Shown here: positions 1 to 11,399 of the stretch, in pieces | Numbering within the stretch: the stretch's first letter is position 1 | Layout of the letters: each line of letters opens with the position of its first letter | Origin: Cricetomys ansorgei | Lineage: Eukaryota; Chordata; Mammalia; Rodentia; Nesomyidae | DNA length: 64,000 bases | Assembly (NCBI GenBank): GCA_026225945.1 | Contig: JAMJFZ010000239.1 | Location: 30,890,501-30,954,500 of the forward strand | Direction: 5' to 3' | Notes under the pieces: model-generated | The model's database searches: none | Told to the model about the DNA's origin: nothing | The model's input: only the letters and a program-made list of their open reading frames with translations | Position numbers and translations under genes: made by a program

Positions 1-734
1 TACAGATGAGAATTTATATCACAGCCCTACTAAAAATTAGTTTTAACCCTATTACTGAGACTTCATGTGTTTGTGAGTTAATCTTCATTATAATTAAAAG
101 AAGTACACTGACATTAGACTTAAAATGCTATAGAACAGACATCTTACAGGTCGACTTCCAGTTATCACACCCCCTCCCCCCTTTTTTTAATTGTAGCTAC
201 ATTTTATGAAGAAGTCCATAAATTATTTTTTCAGTTGTGGAAATAAAATATACAAATTCAGGTTAAAGAAGGGGGAACGGTGCTGGGTCTCACTATTACA
301 GGTTCCGTATTCAAATTCACCTACTTGTTTAAATTTATCTAAAACTCTAAGTCAATTCCAGAAGTGGTTTTTGGGTCACATTTGCAAACCAGTGAGGGTG
401 TGTTGCCCTAAGCACACAGTGAAGGTCAGCCAAAGGCACACCGTTCTGCTGACTGCAAGCAAGAGACCTTTCTGGGGTTCATTTGGTGCCCTGTGGTTTG
501 CATTTTTGTGCTTTTCGTTGATGATTTCTCTGTTTAAAATTAGCTGCAAGTGTGGTATAAAGTGCTATTTAGGGGTCCTGAGTGCATGGATGCTATCATG
601 TGCCTCAGAGAAAATGCTGTGTCAGATAAGACTCACTCAAGTGTAAATTACAGGGCTCTGGCTGTGAATTTGATGTTAATGAGTTAACAATGTATAGTAA
701 ATAAGCGACGCGGTATGTGTTGATGCAGTTTATT

Positions 735-825
735 GTGTGCGGTGCTGGTGATTGAGCGTAGATGGGGCCTCACGCATGCTAGGCAGGTGCTCTACTGATG
801 AACTGCATGTTCAACCCAATAAGGG
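735..825 (-). repeat. ID SINE (tRNA-Ala-derived)
   Basis: Reads as the complement of an ID element: GGTGCTGGTGATTGAGC, then CATGCTAGGCAGGTGCTCTA, the inverted B-box side of a tRNA-like promoter. Confidence 0.6.
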
Positions 826-1302
826 ATCCTTAAAGAGAAACACACAAATGGGGTTTATTAGTGTTGGCTGCGGAAAATGTGATGAGCATACAGAAATCTG
901 TCTCCTGGAGCGGTGAGTTTTGTGTTCACTAGTCAGCGTTTGCTGTGTACCAGGTCCTGTGAGTACTGCACATTGACTGTATCTAGGTTTCAGTCCATCT
1001 TGGAGTTGGAAGTGTAAGTCAGATTTTAACTGGTAAAATATGCTCCTTCATCCAAGTTCCTTGTTTCTACTTTCTCTGCAGTTGAGTGACTTTCTGTTTT
1101 TAGTGTTTGCTGGCTTTGGTTTTGTTTCTCAAGTTGGCCTACAGAATTCCGTTTTCAACTTTGACCTCATATTGAAGTCAGCTGGGAAACTTACAAATCC
1201 TCAGATTATGATTCAATTGCTCTGGTATGAGTTTTGGAGTTGCTCTTGACTCCTTAGGTAATTCTTTCTTCTTTCTTCTTCTTCTTTTTTTTTTTCTTCA
1301 TC

Positions 1303-1520
1303 TTTTTAAAAAGATTTATTATTTATTTTATGTGTATGGGTGTTTCGCCTGCACATATTTCTGTTCCCCACTTTGTGCATTGCCTGAGAAGTCCAGAAGA
1401 GGGCGTTGGACCTCCTGGAACTGGAGTTACAGCTGTGAGCTGCCACATGGGTACTGGGAGTGGAACCCAGGTTCTCTGGAAGAGTAGCCAGTGCTACTGC
1501 TAAGCCATCTCTTTGGCCCC
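1303..1520 (-). repeat. B3-type SINE, antisense
   Basis: Begins with T-rich TTTATGTGTATGGGTG and ends in GCTAAGCCATCTCTTTGGCCCC, the complement of the tRNA-like GGGGCYRRAGAGATGGCT head. The GAACTGGAGTTACAGCTGTGAGC body matches the B2/B3 superfamily. Confidence 0.8.
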
Positions 1521-1734
1521 TTCCTTAGGTTATTCTAATGTACAGCTTCAATTAAAAGACATGTCTACATCACCATGTAGGGATTTTTATGTAAATCCCT
1601 ACATATTATGTAAACTGGATTAGTCATAATAGAACTTTTTGTTTCTAATGTAGAGTTCAGGAGACCTAAACATTTCAAAGTTTAATCTCCTGAAGGACCT
1701 TTAAAAATCAAATTTAAGACTTTAGAAATGTTTA

Positions 1735-1892
1735 AGCCAAGCGATGGTGGCACATACGTTTTATTCCCAGCACTTGGGAGGCAGAGGCAGGTGGATCTCT
1801 GTGAGTTCGAGGCCAGCCTGGTCTACAGAGTGAGTTCCAGGACAGCCAGAGTTACAACAGAGAAACCCTGTAAACCAAAAAAAGAAAAAAAA
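1735..1892 (+). repeat. B1 SINE
   Basis: Near full length: CCCAGCACTTGGGAGGCAGA, GTTCGAGGCCAGCCTGGTCT, and the variant AGAGTTACAACAGAGAAACC before an A-rich tail. Confidence 0.9.
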
Positions 1893-1984
1893 ATGTTTCA
1901 CCTCCCAAGGGACCATAGGTGTGTACCACCATGTCTTCTTCCACCCCCACCCAATTGTAGGCACACAGGTGTGTGAGGCTCTGA

Positions 1985-2560
1985 ACTTGGGTATATGGAC
2001 AATCTACTAGTAGCAGAGAGAAGTGATTCTCCCTCTCCCAGCAGCCATCAAGTGCCAGTGGCTCCTAACCAGGGAGTGGGGCCTTTCCTTTCCATTCCAG
2101 AGTTTTGACTGGCTCCATCTTAGGCAGGTCTTGTGCACTCAAAGCTGTGAATTTGTATCAAGTCCAGGCTTTTACACTCTTTGTCTTGCAGATGCTTTGT
2201 GAGCCTCAAGGGAGGGAGTTGATGTACTAGCCCACCTAGGGCTGAGCACTCACAGTGGCCTGTTCTCAGCACTTTGAGTAGTTCTGGGTCCCTGTGCTAA
2301 TTGTTGCCTACTGCTAAAAGGAGTTTCTCTGATGGGGCCAAAAGTGGCCCAGTTATGGAGTGGATTGCTGGCATAGTTGCACTGGGTTGGAAGGTTCTTT
2401 TTTAGGTCGCTCTGTCTTTGGCAGGTCCTTGTGGTTGCTTGTGTTGAGGAGTGGAGAGGCAGTCACTGGTCTCTGCAGCCTCAGTGGTCCTGGGATTTTA
2501 GCTTGAGGAAGGGAAAGTTTTAAGTTCCTTCTGGGTTAGTAGTTCCCTTATTCCTCTGCA
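1985..2560 (-). mobile_element. L1 3' end fragment, antisense
   Basis: Contains the pyrimidine-rich segment TTCTCCCTCTCCCAGCAGCC, then CAAGTGCCAGTGGCTCCTAA, and further on ATTGTTGCCTACTGCTAAAA. These resemble the complement of the rodent L1 (Lx-like) 3' UTR. Boundaries are approximate; no ORF survives. Confidence 0.55.
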
Positions 2561-2747
2561 GCCTCCTTTGCAATTTCTTGGTTTTTTTTTTTTTTACATT
2601 GTTAATCTTTAGAGTTGAATATGAATTAAAAATAACCCTATAGTCCTATGTCATTTATTTATTACAACTTTGCGAGGTGGTTTGGATACCTAGCAGGGCA
2701 TCTTTGTGAGTCCAGGTGTCTTTTGAGCTAGACATTAAAGATAATAT

Positions 2748-2784
2748 TGTGTGTGTGTGTGTGTGTGTGTATGTGTGTTTGTGT
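2748..2784. repeat. (GT)n microsatellite
   Basis: Ten or so GT units followed by imperfect GT-rich sequence, at the poly(A)-tail side of the adjacent antisense B1. Confidence 0.9.
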
Positions 2785-2785
2785 T

Positions 2786-2943
2786 TGAGATAGGGTTTCT
2801 CTTTTGTTGCCTGGCTGTCCTGGAACTCAACTCAGTAGATCAGGCTGGTCTCGAAGAGATCCGCCTGCCTCTGCCTCCCAAGCGCTGAGATTAAAGGCAT
2901 GCACCACCACCACTACCGCCGCCGCCGCCGCCGCCACCCAGCT
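2786..2943 (-). repeat. B1 SINE, antisense, with internal (CCG)n
   Basis: Complementary B1 (GAGATAGGGTTTCTC to GGCATGCACCACCACC). The B1 head, normally a single CCGGGC-type end, has expanded into ACC and then CCG triplets at about 2905-2938. A small trinucleotide array therefore sits in the intron. Confidence 0.85.
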
Positions 2944-3027
2944 AAAGATAATTTTTTATAAATGGAAAATAATGCCATTTTGCTCATAATTTTAATTTAG
3001 GAATATTTTCATGTTGTCTAATAGGTT

Positions 3028-3208
3028 TATTTATTTATTTATTAATTATTTTTATGTGTATGAGGCTTTGCTTCCATGAGCATGCCTGGAACCCACCGAG
3101 GGAGTTGGAGTTATAGACAGCTGTGAGCTGCCATGTTGGTACTGGGGATTGAACCCAGATCCTCAAGAACAAGTGCTCATAACTGCTGAGCCACTTCTCC
3201 AGCCCCTA
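3028..3208 (-). repeat. B3-type SINE, antisense
   Basis: TTTTTATGTGTATGAGGC start, GAGTTATAGACAGCTGTGAG body, ends GCTGAGCCACTTCTCCAGCC. A (TTTA)n tract forms its tail side. Confidence 0.8.
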
Positions 3209-3214
3209 TTTATT

Positions 3215-3336
3215 TTTATTGAGACAGGGTCTCACTCTGTAGCCCTGGCTGTACTAAAATTTGCTACATAGACCAGGCTATCCTCAAACTCACCTGCCTG
3301 TGCCTTCCTGAGTGCTGGGATCAAAGGTGTGCACCG
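3215..3336 (-). repeat. Diverged B1 SINE, antisense
   Basis: GAGACAGGGTCTCACTCTGT, then AGACCAGGCTATCCTCAAAC and GTGCTGGGATCAAAGGTGTG. Abuts the preceding B3 head to tail. Confidence 0.75.
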
Positions 3337-4105
3337 TTGTAGCCTTTGTATTAAACGAATTAATGATATTTTTAACATTTCAGGTTTTTTTTCTTTTTTC
3401 TTTCTCATTTTTAATTTTGGGTGAAGTAAGTAATATGCATGCTTTATTTAGTGCTGTAGACTCTCCCCTCTCCCCATTTCTGGATGTGTTGTAAAAATGC
3501 TATACTTGAGGTTTGGTTGAGGTCAACACTGTAAAGTCCAGCCTGGATTTGGGGATTTCAGAGTTACTGTATTCACTTTGTGTTTGTTTTCTAGAGTCAC
3601 CCAGGAGGGTATCCACTGTGCTGTAGTGCCAGAGGAAGAAGCCAGCTTAGCCCCCGACACAGTTCCACCTTTGGCTTTCAGTATATAGCAGTTTTCTGCT
3701 GTACCTTTGGGGCATGGCGAAGTATTTAACCCCACCCCACTCTTTCCATAGAGTCTATAGCACAGGCCAGCCTCAAGCTTGCAGTCTTCCTGCCTCAGTC
3801 ACCGTGGACTTACAGGTTCCCACAGTGCAGACTAGGCTGCGGGCTCTTGGAGGCTGCAATTGTCAGACTTCTCATCTTTCTGGATCCTTTTCAGATCGAA
3901 GGGATTAGTTTAAAGAATGAAAACCTTTACCTTCTTAAAGAGGAAAATGACACAAGTAACTTTTGAAATTAAGGTCTGTAGAAGGTGTACTCAGAGTTCA
4001 GTGGGGAGAAACCCTTTCATTTGTATTGTTTCACTTTTTGCTAAATAAGGCAAAATTATGTCATTGCTAGGCTATTGTCAAAAAGCATCTCTTAATATTA
4101 GGGTG

Positions 4106-4245
4106 GCAGCTGGCCATGGTGGCAGGCACCTGCATATGTAAACCCAGCGCAGGAAGGCAGGGTGATCCAGGGTTCAAGGTCATTCTGGCTTCATAACAAG
4201 TCTCAGGGCAGCCTGGACTATATGAAACCCTGGCTCAGAAAACGA
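4106..4245 (+). repeat. Old B1/B4-related SINE
   Basis: GGCCATGGTGGCAGGCACCT, ATCCAGGGTTCAAGGTCATT and AACCCTGGCTCAGAAAA give a 7SL-type outline, with low identity to young B1. Confidence 0.55.
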
Positions 4246-4337
4246 GGGGGCTGTAATGTAGCTGTGTACCAATCTTTTAATCTGCACAATACACTAGCAA
4301 CCGTTGTTACTTACTCATTCTTTCTATCTCTCTCTCT

Positions 4338-4436
4338 TTGAAGATAGGGTCTCACTATGTATCCCTGGCTGGCTTGAAACTAGCAGTGTAGACCAGGCTG
4401 GTCGCAGACTGACAGAGATCTGCCTCCCAAAGGCGT
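4338..4436 (-). repeat. B1 SINE fragment, antisense
   Basis: GATAGGGTCTCACTATGT, GTAGACCAGGCTGGTCGCAG, GAGATCTGCCTCCCAAAGGC. The 5' head is missing. Confidence 0.7.
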
Positions 4437-4813
4437 AGGCTGCCATGTATTCCTTTCTCTTGTTTGTGTTTCTCTTTACCTTCAGTGAGAATTTCTACTC
4501 TTTGGAATAGCTTCCCACCAGAAACAATAGTAACAACAAAAAGCACTTTCTCAAGCTTTGAATTTGAGATAAAACTTCAAAAGATGTAGATAAAGCCTAC
4601 CTATTTCTATAATTCATTCCAATTTTATGTACTATATAGAACACATGGTTTTGTTATTACGTATTTACTATCTCTTTTCCCACTTGAAAGCAAGCAAGAG
4701 ATTTTATCAGTTTCGACAATTGATGTATTGTTACCAGTGTCAACTAAGAACTTACTGTTTTGGTTTTGTGCTTTAGATTTACATGTTAGTACATATGAAA
4801 ATGAATTTAATGT

Positions 4814-5015
4814 GGGGCTGGAGAAGATGGCTCAGTTGTTAAGAACACTTGCTGATCTTCAGAGGACCAGAGTTAGGATCCCAGCACCCACTTTAGGTAG
4901 CTTACAACTACCTGTAACCCCAGCTTCAGGAAATCTAACATCTGGCCTCTGTGTTCACCAGAGCACTGGTCACACACACAGCAGATGCACATACACATAT
5001 ATAACAAATGTATCT
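4814..5015 (+). repeat. B2 SINE
   Basis: Starts GGGGCTGGAGAAGATGGCTC with AGTTGTTAAGAACACTTGCT, and has the B2 body (GGATCCCAGCACCCAC, TCTGGCCTC) and a CA-rich tail. Confidence 0.85.
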
Positions 5016-5984
5016 TTGGGTAGATTAATCTGCTAATTAATTAATGTAAAGGTGAGGCCACTTCAGAAATGAAAGAACTTTTAAAATTTTTATGTAAACT
5101 GCACAGTTTAAAACTGGGGGCATTTTTCTTGATGTCATCAATCTTCCAAACAGTAATGTTCATGTTAAATCACTATAGGCTACTGAAGGACCCGTTATCC
5201 TACTATGTGAACAGCAAAAGCCTCAAGCTAGTATCCAAGCACATACATTGGGGAAAATGATCAAACCAAAGAGGCAAAGACTGAGTTAGTATAGTAAAAA
5301 TGTAGTCTAATAACACTGTTGTACAAAACGTAGTCAGGTAGACCTGTCCACTTTTCTTTTGATAGAAATGGAATGTTTGTAGCTTCTCCCGATTTGACAA
5401 ATTACTAGCAGTAAACACGGCAATTTAAAAAAAAAAGAAAAACAGGAACATGTTCAGAAAGTGTTCTTCTGCATTTATTTTTAACAACTGATACTTGAAA
5501 ATATTTATCAGCTAGTCAGTCTCCTTTCCTGCTTATGCTAGGGCTGCATTTAGTGTACTGAGGTTTGTCTTATCTTGACTTTATGTTCACATGGGCATTG
5601 GCATTTTGAGTCGAAAGAAACGGAACAGGACTGTTTGGGTTATAGCATCTTTTCTACTTTAGTAAAGTCCTCTAGATGTGGACTATTCTACAGCACTGTA
5701 CCTCAAAATGTGGTCACTGAAATAAGGCTCCTCTGAGATAATCTGGAGGGATTCTGTTATTTGCCCTCCACCCTATCCCTCTCTCTCTGCCCTTCTTTGT
5801 CTTAGTATCTCTCTAGGTAGTCCAGGCTGACTGCAAATTTGTAATCATCCCTCAAGTTCCTGAGTTCTGAAATTGAGTATATCAATATCACCACACCAGA
5901 CTGAGAGACCGTTCTTAAAGCAAAGAACACATTTGAGTTATAAATAAACATGCTTATTTTATTTACTCCAAGAATTAGGTATTA

Positions 5985-6200
5985 GGGGCTGGAGGAATGG
6001 CTCAGCAGTTAAGAGCACTTGCTACTCTTACAGAGGACCTGGTTCAGTTCCCTGCACCAGCATGGTAGCCCAGTCATTTGTAGCTACCGTTCTGGATTAT
6101 TGGATGCTCTGGTCTCCAAGGGCACCAGGCATGCATGATGATATGGTACATATACATAGATGTAGGCAAAAATTCATACGCGTAAAATAAAATAGAACAA
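5985..6200 (+). repeat. B2 SINE
   Basis: GGGGCTGGAGGAATGGCTCA head, GGGCACCAGGCATGCATG body, and an A-rich AAAATAAAATA tail. Confidence 0.85.
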
Positions 6201-6224
6201 AAACAAAGAATTGGAAATTAAAGT

Positions 6225-6460
6225 CAATGATATGACTCAGGTAAAGGTGCCTGGTCAGCAAACACACCCTGAGTTCAGTCCCCAAGACCTCACATGGTGG
6301 GAGGAGAAGTAACTCCCTCACGCTGTCCTCTGACTGCCTCATATGTGGACCCACACATGCGTTTAAATAAATAAAATAAGTGGTGTGAGGCTGGAGAGGG
6401 GTCACTAGTGTAAGAGCACTTGCTGATCTTCCAGAAGACCACAGTTAGGATCGCAGCTCA
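6225..6460 (+). repeat. Two adjacent B2/B3-class SINE fragments
   Basis: First piece (about 6225-6385) has TGACTCAGGTAAAGGTGCCT and TCCTCTGACTGCCTCATATG with a TAAATAAAATA tail, B3-like. The second (about 6387-6460) is a truncated B2 head, GAGGCTGGAGAGGGGTCACT. Confidence 0.65.
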
Positions 6461-7261
6461 AATTAAATAACAACACATGATTTAAGAGGACAGTTACAAC
6501 CCTGTATACACTTTAGTAACATTAGTTATGTTTTTTGAAGTATTTTGGATTAACCACAGAGACTTGCACATGCCAGCCAGGTACCCTGACCACACCCAGT
6601 TCTACTGTGGCTTCTATTCTGCTTTGTAGTATGTGAAAAAGGATGTCTACTGGTGCTAATAGGGGGAAAAGTTGAATACCAGAAGTTGTATAAGTAAAAA
6701 GTGCAAAATATAAAGCCATTTAGAAATTTAGAGTCTGAGGGAAAAAAAACTTTAATGTACAGTGAAAAATGTCTGTGAGATAGCCATTAAAAGAGTGAAT
6801 CATGTTCAAATAATCCTATTTAAGAAGATAAATACAGAATTAGGTTTATGAGTTGAGTTTAAAGTATTTTTCAGAAGGCTTTTGTGTAATGAATTACTTC
6901 CATAATTTCCCTGGAAAACTTGCATGTCTCCATAGCTACAGAGTACTGTGGCTGTCATGTGACAGCAGCAAAGGAAGCATCGGTGAGGTAGGTCTTTACC
7001 CACTGCTGGGGCTCTGTCCCCTCAGTGAAGGAGCTGTGCAGCAGGTGCTGCGCTGTAGGTCCCTGGCTCAGCAGTGTTGGAATTTGAACCTCTGACACCG
7101 GTTAGGAATTGTAGAGCAGACTGTAGTTTAAGGATTAAGCATAGGTATTATGTAGAGATTCGAGGGACTTGTAAAGAAAGAGATTCTAGCATTGGAAGGA
7201 ATCTTAATCATTGATTTTAGACCATACAGGGAAAAGTACAAATTATTTTGATGTTTTCTAG

Positions 7262-7353
7262 AAACGACTACAAAAAGAACTGTTGGCTTTGCAAAATGAT
7301 CCCCCTCCTGGAATGACTTTAAATGAAAAGAGCGTTCAAAACTCAATTACACA
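7262..7353 (+). CDS. Ube2w: Ube2w coding exon 2 (E2 N-terminal helix)
   Basis: 92 nt read from AAA at 7262, following a TTTTCTAG acceptor and leading into a GTAAGT donor at 7354-7359; the exon ends in phase 2. It encodes 30 whole codons starting KRLQKELLALQND and running through PPPGMTLNEKS, the alpha-1 helix and first strand of a UBC fold. I recognise this as UBE2W. In the known 151-residue form these would be residues 6-35, preceded by a very short exon 1 that is outside the window, so no start codon is present here. UBE2W partners RING E3s and transfers ubiquitin to substrate N-terminal amino groups rather than lysine. The frame is open without any break. Confidence 0.96.
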
Positions 7354-7854
7354 GTAAGTATTTGATTTTTAAAGGTCTTCTTGCTTGTATTGTAAAAATA
7401 TATACTAATTTTTAAAAAAGTTTCATATTTCATTGCATTCTGTTATACCATAAAGTAAATGTAGTAAAAAGATCGTATTCTATGTATTTGTGTAAATATT
7501 CATTTTTTAGCCTTACTGAGTCATTATAGACTGATTGTCACATAATTTGTAAACCTTTCTTTTTTCTTAAGACAATTCTTGTGTGTTTTTCATGTTCCTT
7601 ATTATTTATTCATTTATTTTGTTGTGACTCTGGCTAGCCTTAGTCTCTGGAATACTCATATTTCAGGCAGGTGTGTGCCACCACATCTGGCTCTCATGTG
7701 CTAAGCATGTGCTCTGGGTTTAGACTGCAGCACGGGAAACCCATTAAGATCTATGAATACCATACCTTTGACACAGCAAATAAAACACCCATGCTATACT
7801 AGCGAAAGAACAAAGATTTGAAGAAAGTTACCTGGAAAACATTGTACTCTTTTA

Positions 7855-7911
7855 GCATCTGTAGTGTAAGATGTAGCATCTGTAAGTGTAAGCATCTGTA
7901 CTGTAGTGTAA
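7855..7911. repeat. Short degenerate repeat flanking the minisatellite
   Basis: AGCATCTGTA occurs three times within about 50 bp with GTGTAAG spacers. It lies directly against the left edge of the larger array and may be its seed or an eroded end. Confidence 0.7.
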
Positions 7912-8764
7912 GTGTAATGTCAATAGGAGAGAAGGTGACACAGTGAAATGCTGTCACGGTATAGTCTGTAGTCAGTATGTAACGTCACCAGGAGAGAAGG
8001 TGACACAGTGAAATGCTGTTGCAGTGTAGTCTGTAGTCAGTGTGTAATGTCACCAGGATAGAAGGTGACACAGTGTAGTGTTGTCATGGTGTAGTCTGTA
8101 GTCAGTGTGTAATGTCACCAGGAGAGAAGGTGACACAGTGAAATGTTGTCATGGTGTAGTCTGTAGTCAGGGTATAGTGTCACCAGGAGAGAAGGTGACA
8201 CAGTGTAGTTTGTAGTCAGTGTGTAATGTCACCAGGAGAGAAGGTGACACAGTGTAGTGCTGTCACGGTGTGGTCTGTAGTCGGTGTGTAATATCACCAA
8301 GAGAGAGGGTGACAGTGAAATGCTGTCACGGTGTAGTCTGTAGTCAGTATGTAACATCACCAGGAGAGAAGGTGACACAATGTAGTTTGTAGTCAGTGTG
8401 TAATGTCACCAGGAGAGAAGGTGACACAGTGTAGTTTGTAGTCAGTGTGTAATGTCACCAGGAGAGAAGGTGACACAGTGTAGTGTTGTCACAGTGTAGT
8501 CTGTAGTCAGTGTGTAACATCACCAGGAAAGAGGGGTGACACAGTGTAGTGTTGTCACGGTGTAGTCTCTAGTCAGTGTGTAATGTCACCAGGAGAGAAG
8601 GTGACACAGTGTAGTTTGTAGTCAGTGTGTAATGTCACCAGGAGAGAAGGTGACACAGTGTAGTGTTGTCACAGTGTAGTTTGTAGTCAGTGTGTAATGT
8701 CACCAGGAGAGAAGGTGACACAGTGAAATGCTGTCACGGTGTAGTCTCTAGTCAGTGTATAAGG
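7912..8764. repeat. Minisatellite: 14 units of 65/49 bp
   Basis: Counting by AGAAGGTGACA (with variants) gives 14 consecutive units: ten of about 65 bp and four (units 5, 8, 9 and 12) of 49 bp that lack the same 16 bp. Each unit contains GTCACC, a 9-nt spacer, then GGTGAC, a possible short hairpin. Units differ by a few substitutions (AAATGCTGTC versus TAGTGTTGTC). Lies inside Ube2w intron 2; not coding. Confidence 0.95.
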
Positions 8765-8816
8765 TGGAAATTTTGTGTAGTCATAATTCAGAATTATCCT
8801 TAAATTCTGTAGCTAG

Positions 8817-8935
8817 GCCTTATTGGCTGGCTGCGGTGGTGCATACCCGTTGTCCCAGCTACTGAGGAGGTAAAGGTAGAGAGTTCTGGACCACTCTGGA
8901 CAACCTGCTGAGATCTCCACATAAAGAACAAGCCA
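8817..8935 (+). repeat. Possible old B1-like SINE
   Basis: GGCTGCGGTGGTGCATACCC and CCCAGCTACTGAGGAGGTAA give a weak 7SL-type outline just after the minisatellite. Confidence 0.4.
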
Positions 8936-9205
8936 TGCCCCGAGGAAAGGAACACATTTGTGTGTGGTCTTAGTCCACAGAGGCCACTCTTGTTTTGGAA
9001 TAGTAGATAGCTGAATCTCTTATTAGAAGACAGAATGTATGAATAAAGTACCAAATTCAAACCATTAGTTTTTTAAGAGTAATAGTTAAAGGAATCCAAG
9101 AACTATGACTCATTGGGAGAAAGGTGCGTTTACCTCTCCCATAGTATCCTTACTCAGAGTCATATGCTGTGTTTGGAACCTAAGCACTGATGGTTCGATC
9201 TGTGT

Positions 9206-9380
9206 GACTGTGTTGGTGAGATGGCTCAGCCAGTAAAGGTGTTCGCTGCACAAGCCTGGTGATATGAGTTTGATCTTCGGAACCCGTGTAAAGGCAGGTG
9301 AGAACCAACTCCGCAGGTCCCCTGACTGCCCACAGTGTGGCATGCATACCCATACCCACACAGTGCACACAGACAGTAAT
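9206..9380 (+). repeat. B3 SINE
   Basis: TTGGTGAGATGGCTCAGCCA head, CACAAGCCTGGTGATATGAG body, and a CACACAGTGCACACAGACAG tail. Confidence 0.8.
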
Positions 9381-9834
9381 TGTAAAAGCTGAAAAAATTG
9401 TGTCATTTAAGTGTGTGCAATAGAAGTACTATATTTATATTTCTTGTCATCAGTGATACAGTAAACTACAAAATGATAATGAAATATACCCCCAAAAATG
9501 TAACAGTGGTTAGTCTCGCTTTTTATTTAATATTTTTTAAATTCTGTAAGCATATATTGCTTTTTTAATTAGCAAAGATTAAAAATTTATCAAACACAAT
9601 ATTAAAAATCATTTCTTTGACCTATTTCATGCAAATTTTGCATGATTAATGATATGCTTGCTTTGCTGTTATTTAAAAACCCTGCTCAGTATGTCTTGGG
9701 TAAATTGGTTGTGTTTGTCAGTCCTAAAATTTGCTACATAAAGAAAATGGAAGAGCCCCAGGAAGCTCTGTTTCCTTAGATTATCACTCTGGGTAGTAGA
9801 TGTGGGTGAGTGGGGGAAAAAAGAATTGTTGTTT

Positions 9835-9965
9835 TTTTTCCAGACAGGGTTTGTCTGTTGTAACTCTGGCTGTCCTGGAACTCACTCTGTAAACCAGGCT
9901 GGTCTTGAACGCACAGTGATCTGCCTGCCTCTGCCTCTTGAGTGCTGGGATTAAAGCTGCACCTA
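9835..9965 (-). repeat. B1 SINE, antisense
   Basis: Complement of the AGAGTTACAACAG variant (CTGTTGTAACTCTGGCTGTC), then ACTCTGTAAACCAGGCTGGT and GTGCTGGGATTAAAG. Confidence 0.88.
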
Positions 9966-10029
9966 GGCTTTTTTTTTGTTATTGTTGGTTTTTTTGTTGT
10001 TGTTGTTGATGTTTTTTAATAAGAGCGAG

Positions 10030-10118
10030 GGAGGGAGGGGAAATGTAACTGGGTATTGAGCCCAGACTTCTTTAGCACGCTATGCAAGGACTCCACCACT
10101 GAGCTGTATACCCTCACA
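10030..10118 (-). repeat. ID-like SINE fragment, antisense
   Basis: GTATTGAGCCCAGACTTCT, then CTCCACCACTGAGCTGTATA, the complement of an ID tRNA-like head. Confidence 0.5.
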
Positions 10119-10447
10119 GAGTCTTGCTTTCTGTACAGCTTTGTGTTGTATTTAGTTTACAGTGTACCAGCTCTGACAGTAGGAATGCACCAGGCTCCTT
10201 TACATCTGTAGTATCATTTTGCTCCCCCTGCAGTATCCCTTTTTACATCTAATGTACCCAGAATGCATTCGGAAAATAAATTGTCTCGTTTTTAAGAGTT
10301 TCTGTACTTTAGTTGATTTCTTTCACAGATCAGGCCCAGCCCGTGTTATTTTATACATTCCTAGTTCCATAATACATGAGAATGAATAGAACCTTACCAC
10401 AGTATTCTCTGTCTTCTCCGATTTTCCTGGACAGATGAGTGGATACT

Positions 10448-10525
10448 ATTGTACTGGCCATCAAACCCAGGGCTTTGATCATGGTACACAAGTGCTCTAC
10501 TGCTGAGGTACACCCTCAACTCCAG
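10448..10525 (-). repeat. ID-like SINE fragment, antisense
   Basis: CATCAAACCCAGGGCTTTGA, then AAGTGCTCTACTGCTGAGGT and ACCCTCAACTCC. Confidence 0.55.
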
Positions 10526-11222
10526 TTTTTCTGTATTTAAAATAAGGACGTTTTGTACCTGAGAAGCATGAGGTTAAAGGATTTGGCCAACTACAATAGT
10601 TACATGTGACAGTTATAATTAAAGACTCATTCTTAATGAGTTCAGTTCAGTTTAAATGCTGCCCTATCATCTTTGCTGTTTTTAATCTTCTGTCCCCTCT
10701 TCTGAAGACAGTTACAGAATATAAATAAAAACAGTTCCTGATTGTTACACATGAAAGCAAATAAAACAAGCTTATGTAGATGCCGTAGAAATCGTGTGTG
10801 CTTTGTTCAAGTGTTGAATGTGAGCTAATGAGGAAAGGCAGCAGAGAGCCACGTAACCTTTAGAGTGGGTGCACGGGAATCAGCAGCTTCTCATGAGTCT
10901 TTCGAACACTGATTAGGCCGTAGGTCTGCCAGCTACAATTCTCTATAGAGTCTTTGTTGATAGCAATTTCTCCTATTGCTTCTGACACTGATCGGGAAGG
11001 CTGCTAATAAGTTTGATACTGTCTAAAAATTTTTTAGTTATTGTAGAAAGTAGTTTTTTGAAAGAAAATAAGATGGTGTGATCTAAAAGAAAGAGCACAA
11101 TTATAGACTCTGGTATTAGCATATGTGAAACCGGGGTTACAAGCCTGGCTCTGACCTTGACCTAATTTCGTTAATCCTGAGTATCCCAGAAGGACAGGGA
11201 AGAGAGCATTAAAAACCTCCTC

Positions 11223-11375
11223 TGGTGTTGGAGCTAGCTCAGCAATCAGGGGGCTACTGGTGACTCACAGCAGGCTGTAACTCCAACTGGAGAGGGTCTG
11301 ACGCCCTCTTCTGGCCCCCATGGGTACTAGCACACATGTAGTATATACACACAGGTCAAACATACAACCAACAAA
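11223..11375 (+). repeat. Truncated B2-class SINE
   Basis: GGAGCTAGCTCAGCAATCAG head, then CTGTAACTCCAACTGGAGAG and GACGCCCTCTTCTGGCCCCC, as in B2, ending in a CACACAGG tail. The central head/body junction is shortened. Confidence 0.65.
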
Positions 11376-11399
11376 CCTGTTCTGAGGGCCAGAAACAGA

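Larger units (their letters stand above)
1..7261 (+). other. Ube2w: Ube2w intron 1, 3' part
   Basis: Non-coding stretch upstream of the first exon in the window, ending in a TTTTCTAG acceptor at 7260-7261. It holds about a dozen SINEs, an antisense L1 3' fragment and short GT and CCG repeats, listed separately. The longest ORF (206-646, 146 codons) has no recognisable family and no flanking splice or promoter context, so I treat it as chance. Confidence 0.85.

Noticed and set aside
206..646. 146-codon ORF on the + strand
   Set aside because: It lies in intron 1, has no recognisable motif and no splice or promoter context; length is compatible with chance in 64 kb.
735..825. tRNA gene
   Set aside because: tRNA-like box motifs here and at other ID/B2/B3 sites are SINE heads with tails and divergence; no cloverleaf with intact arms was found.
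7912..8764. CRISPR-like array
   Set aside because: Units are contiguous 65/49-bp tandem repeats without unique spacers, in a mammalian intron.
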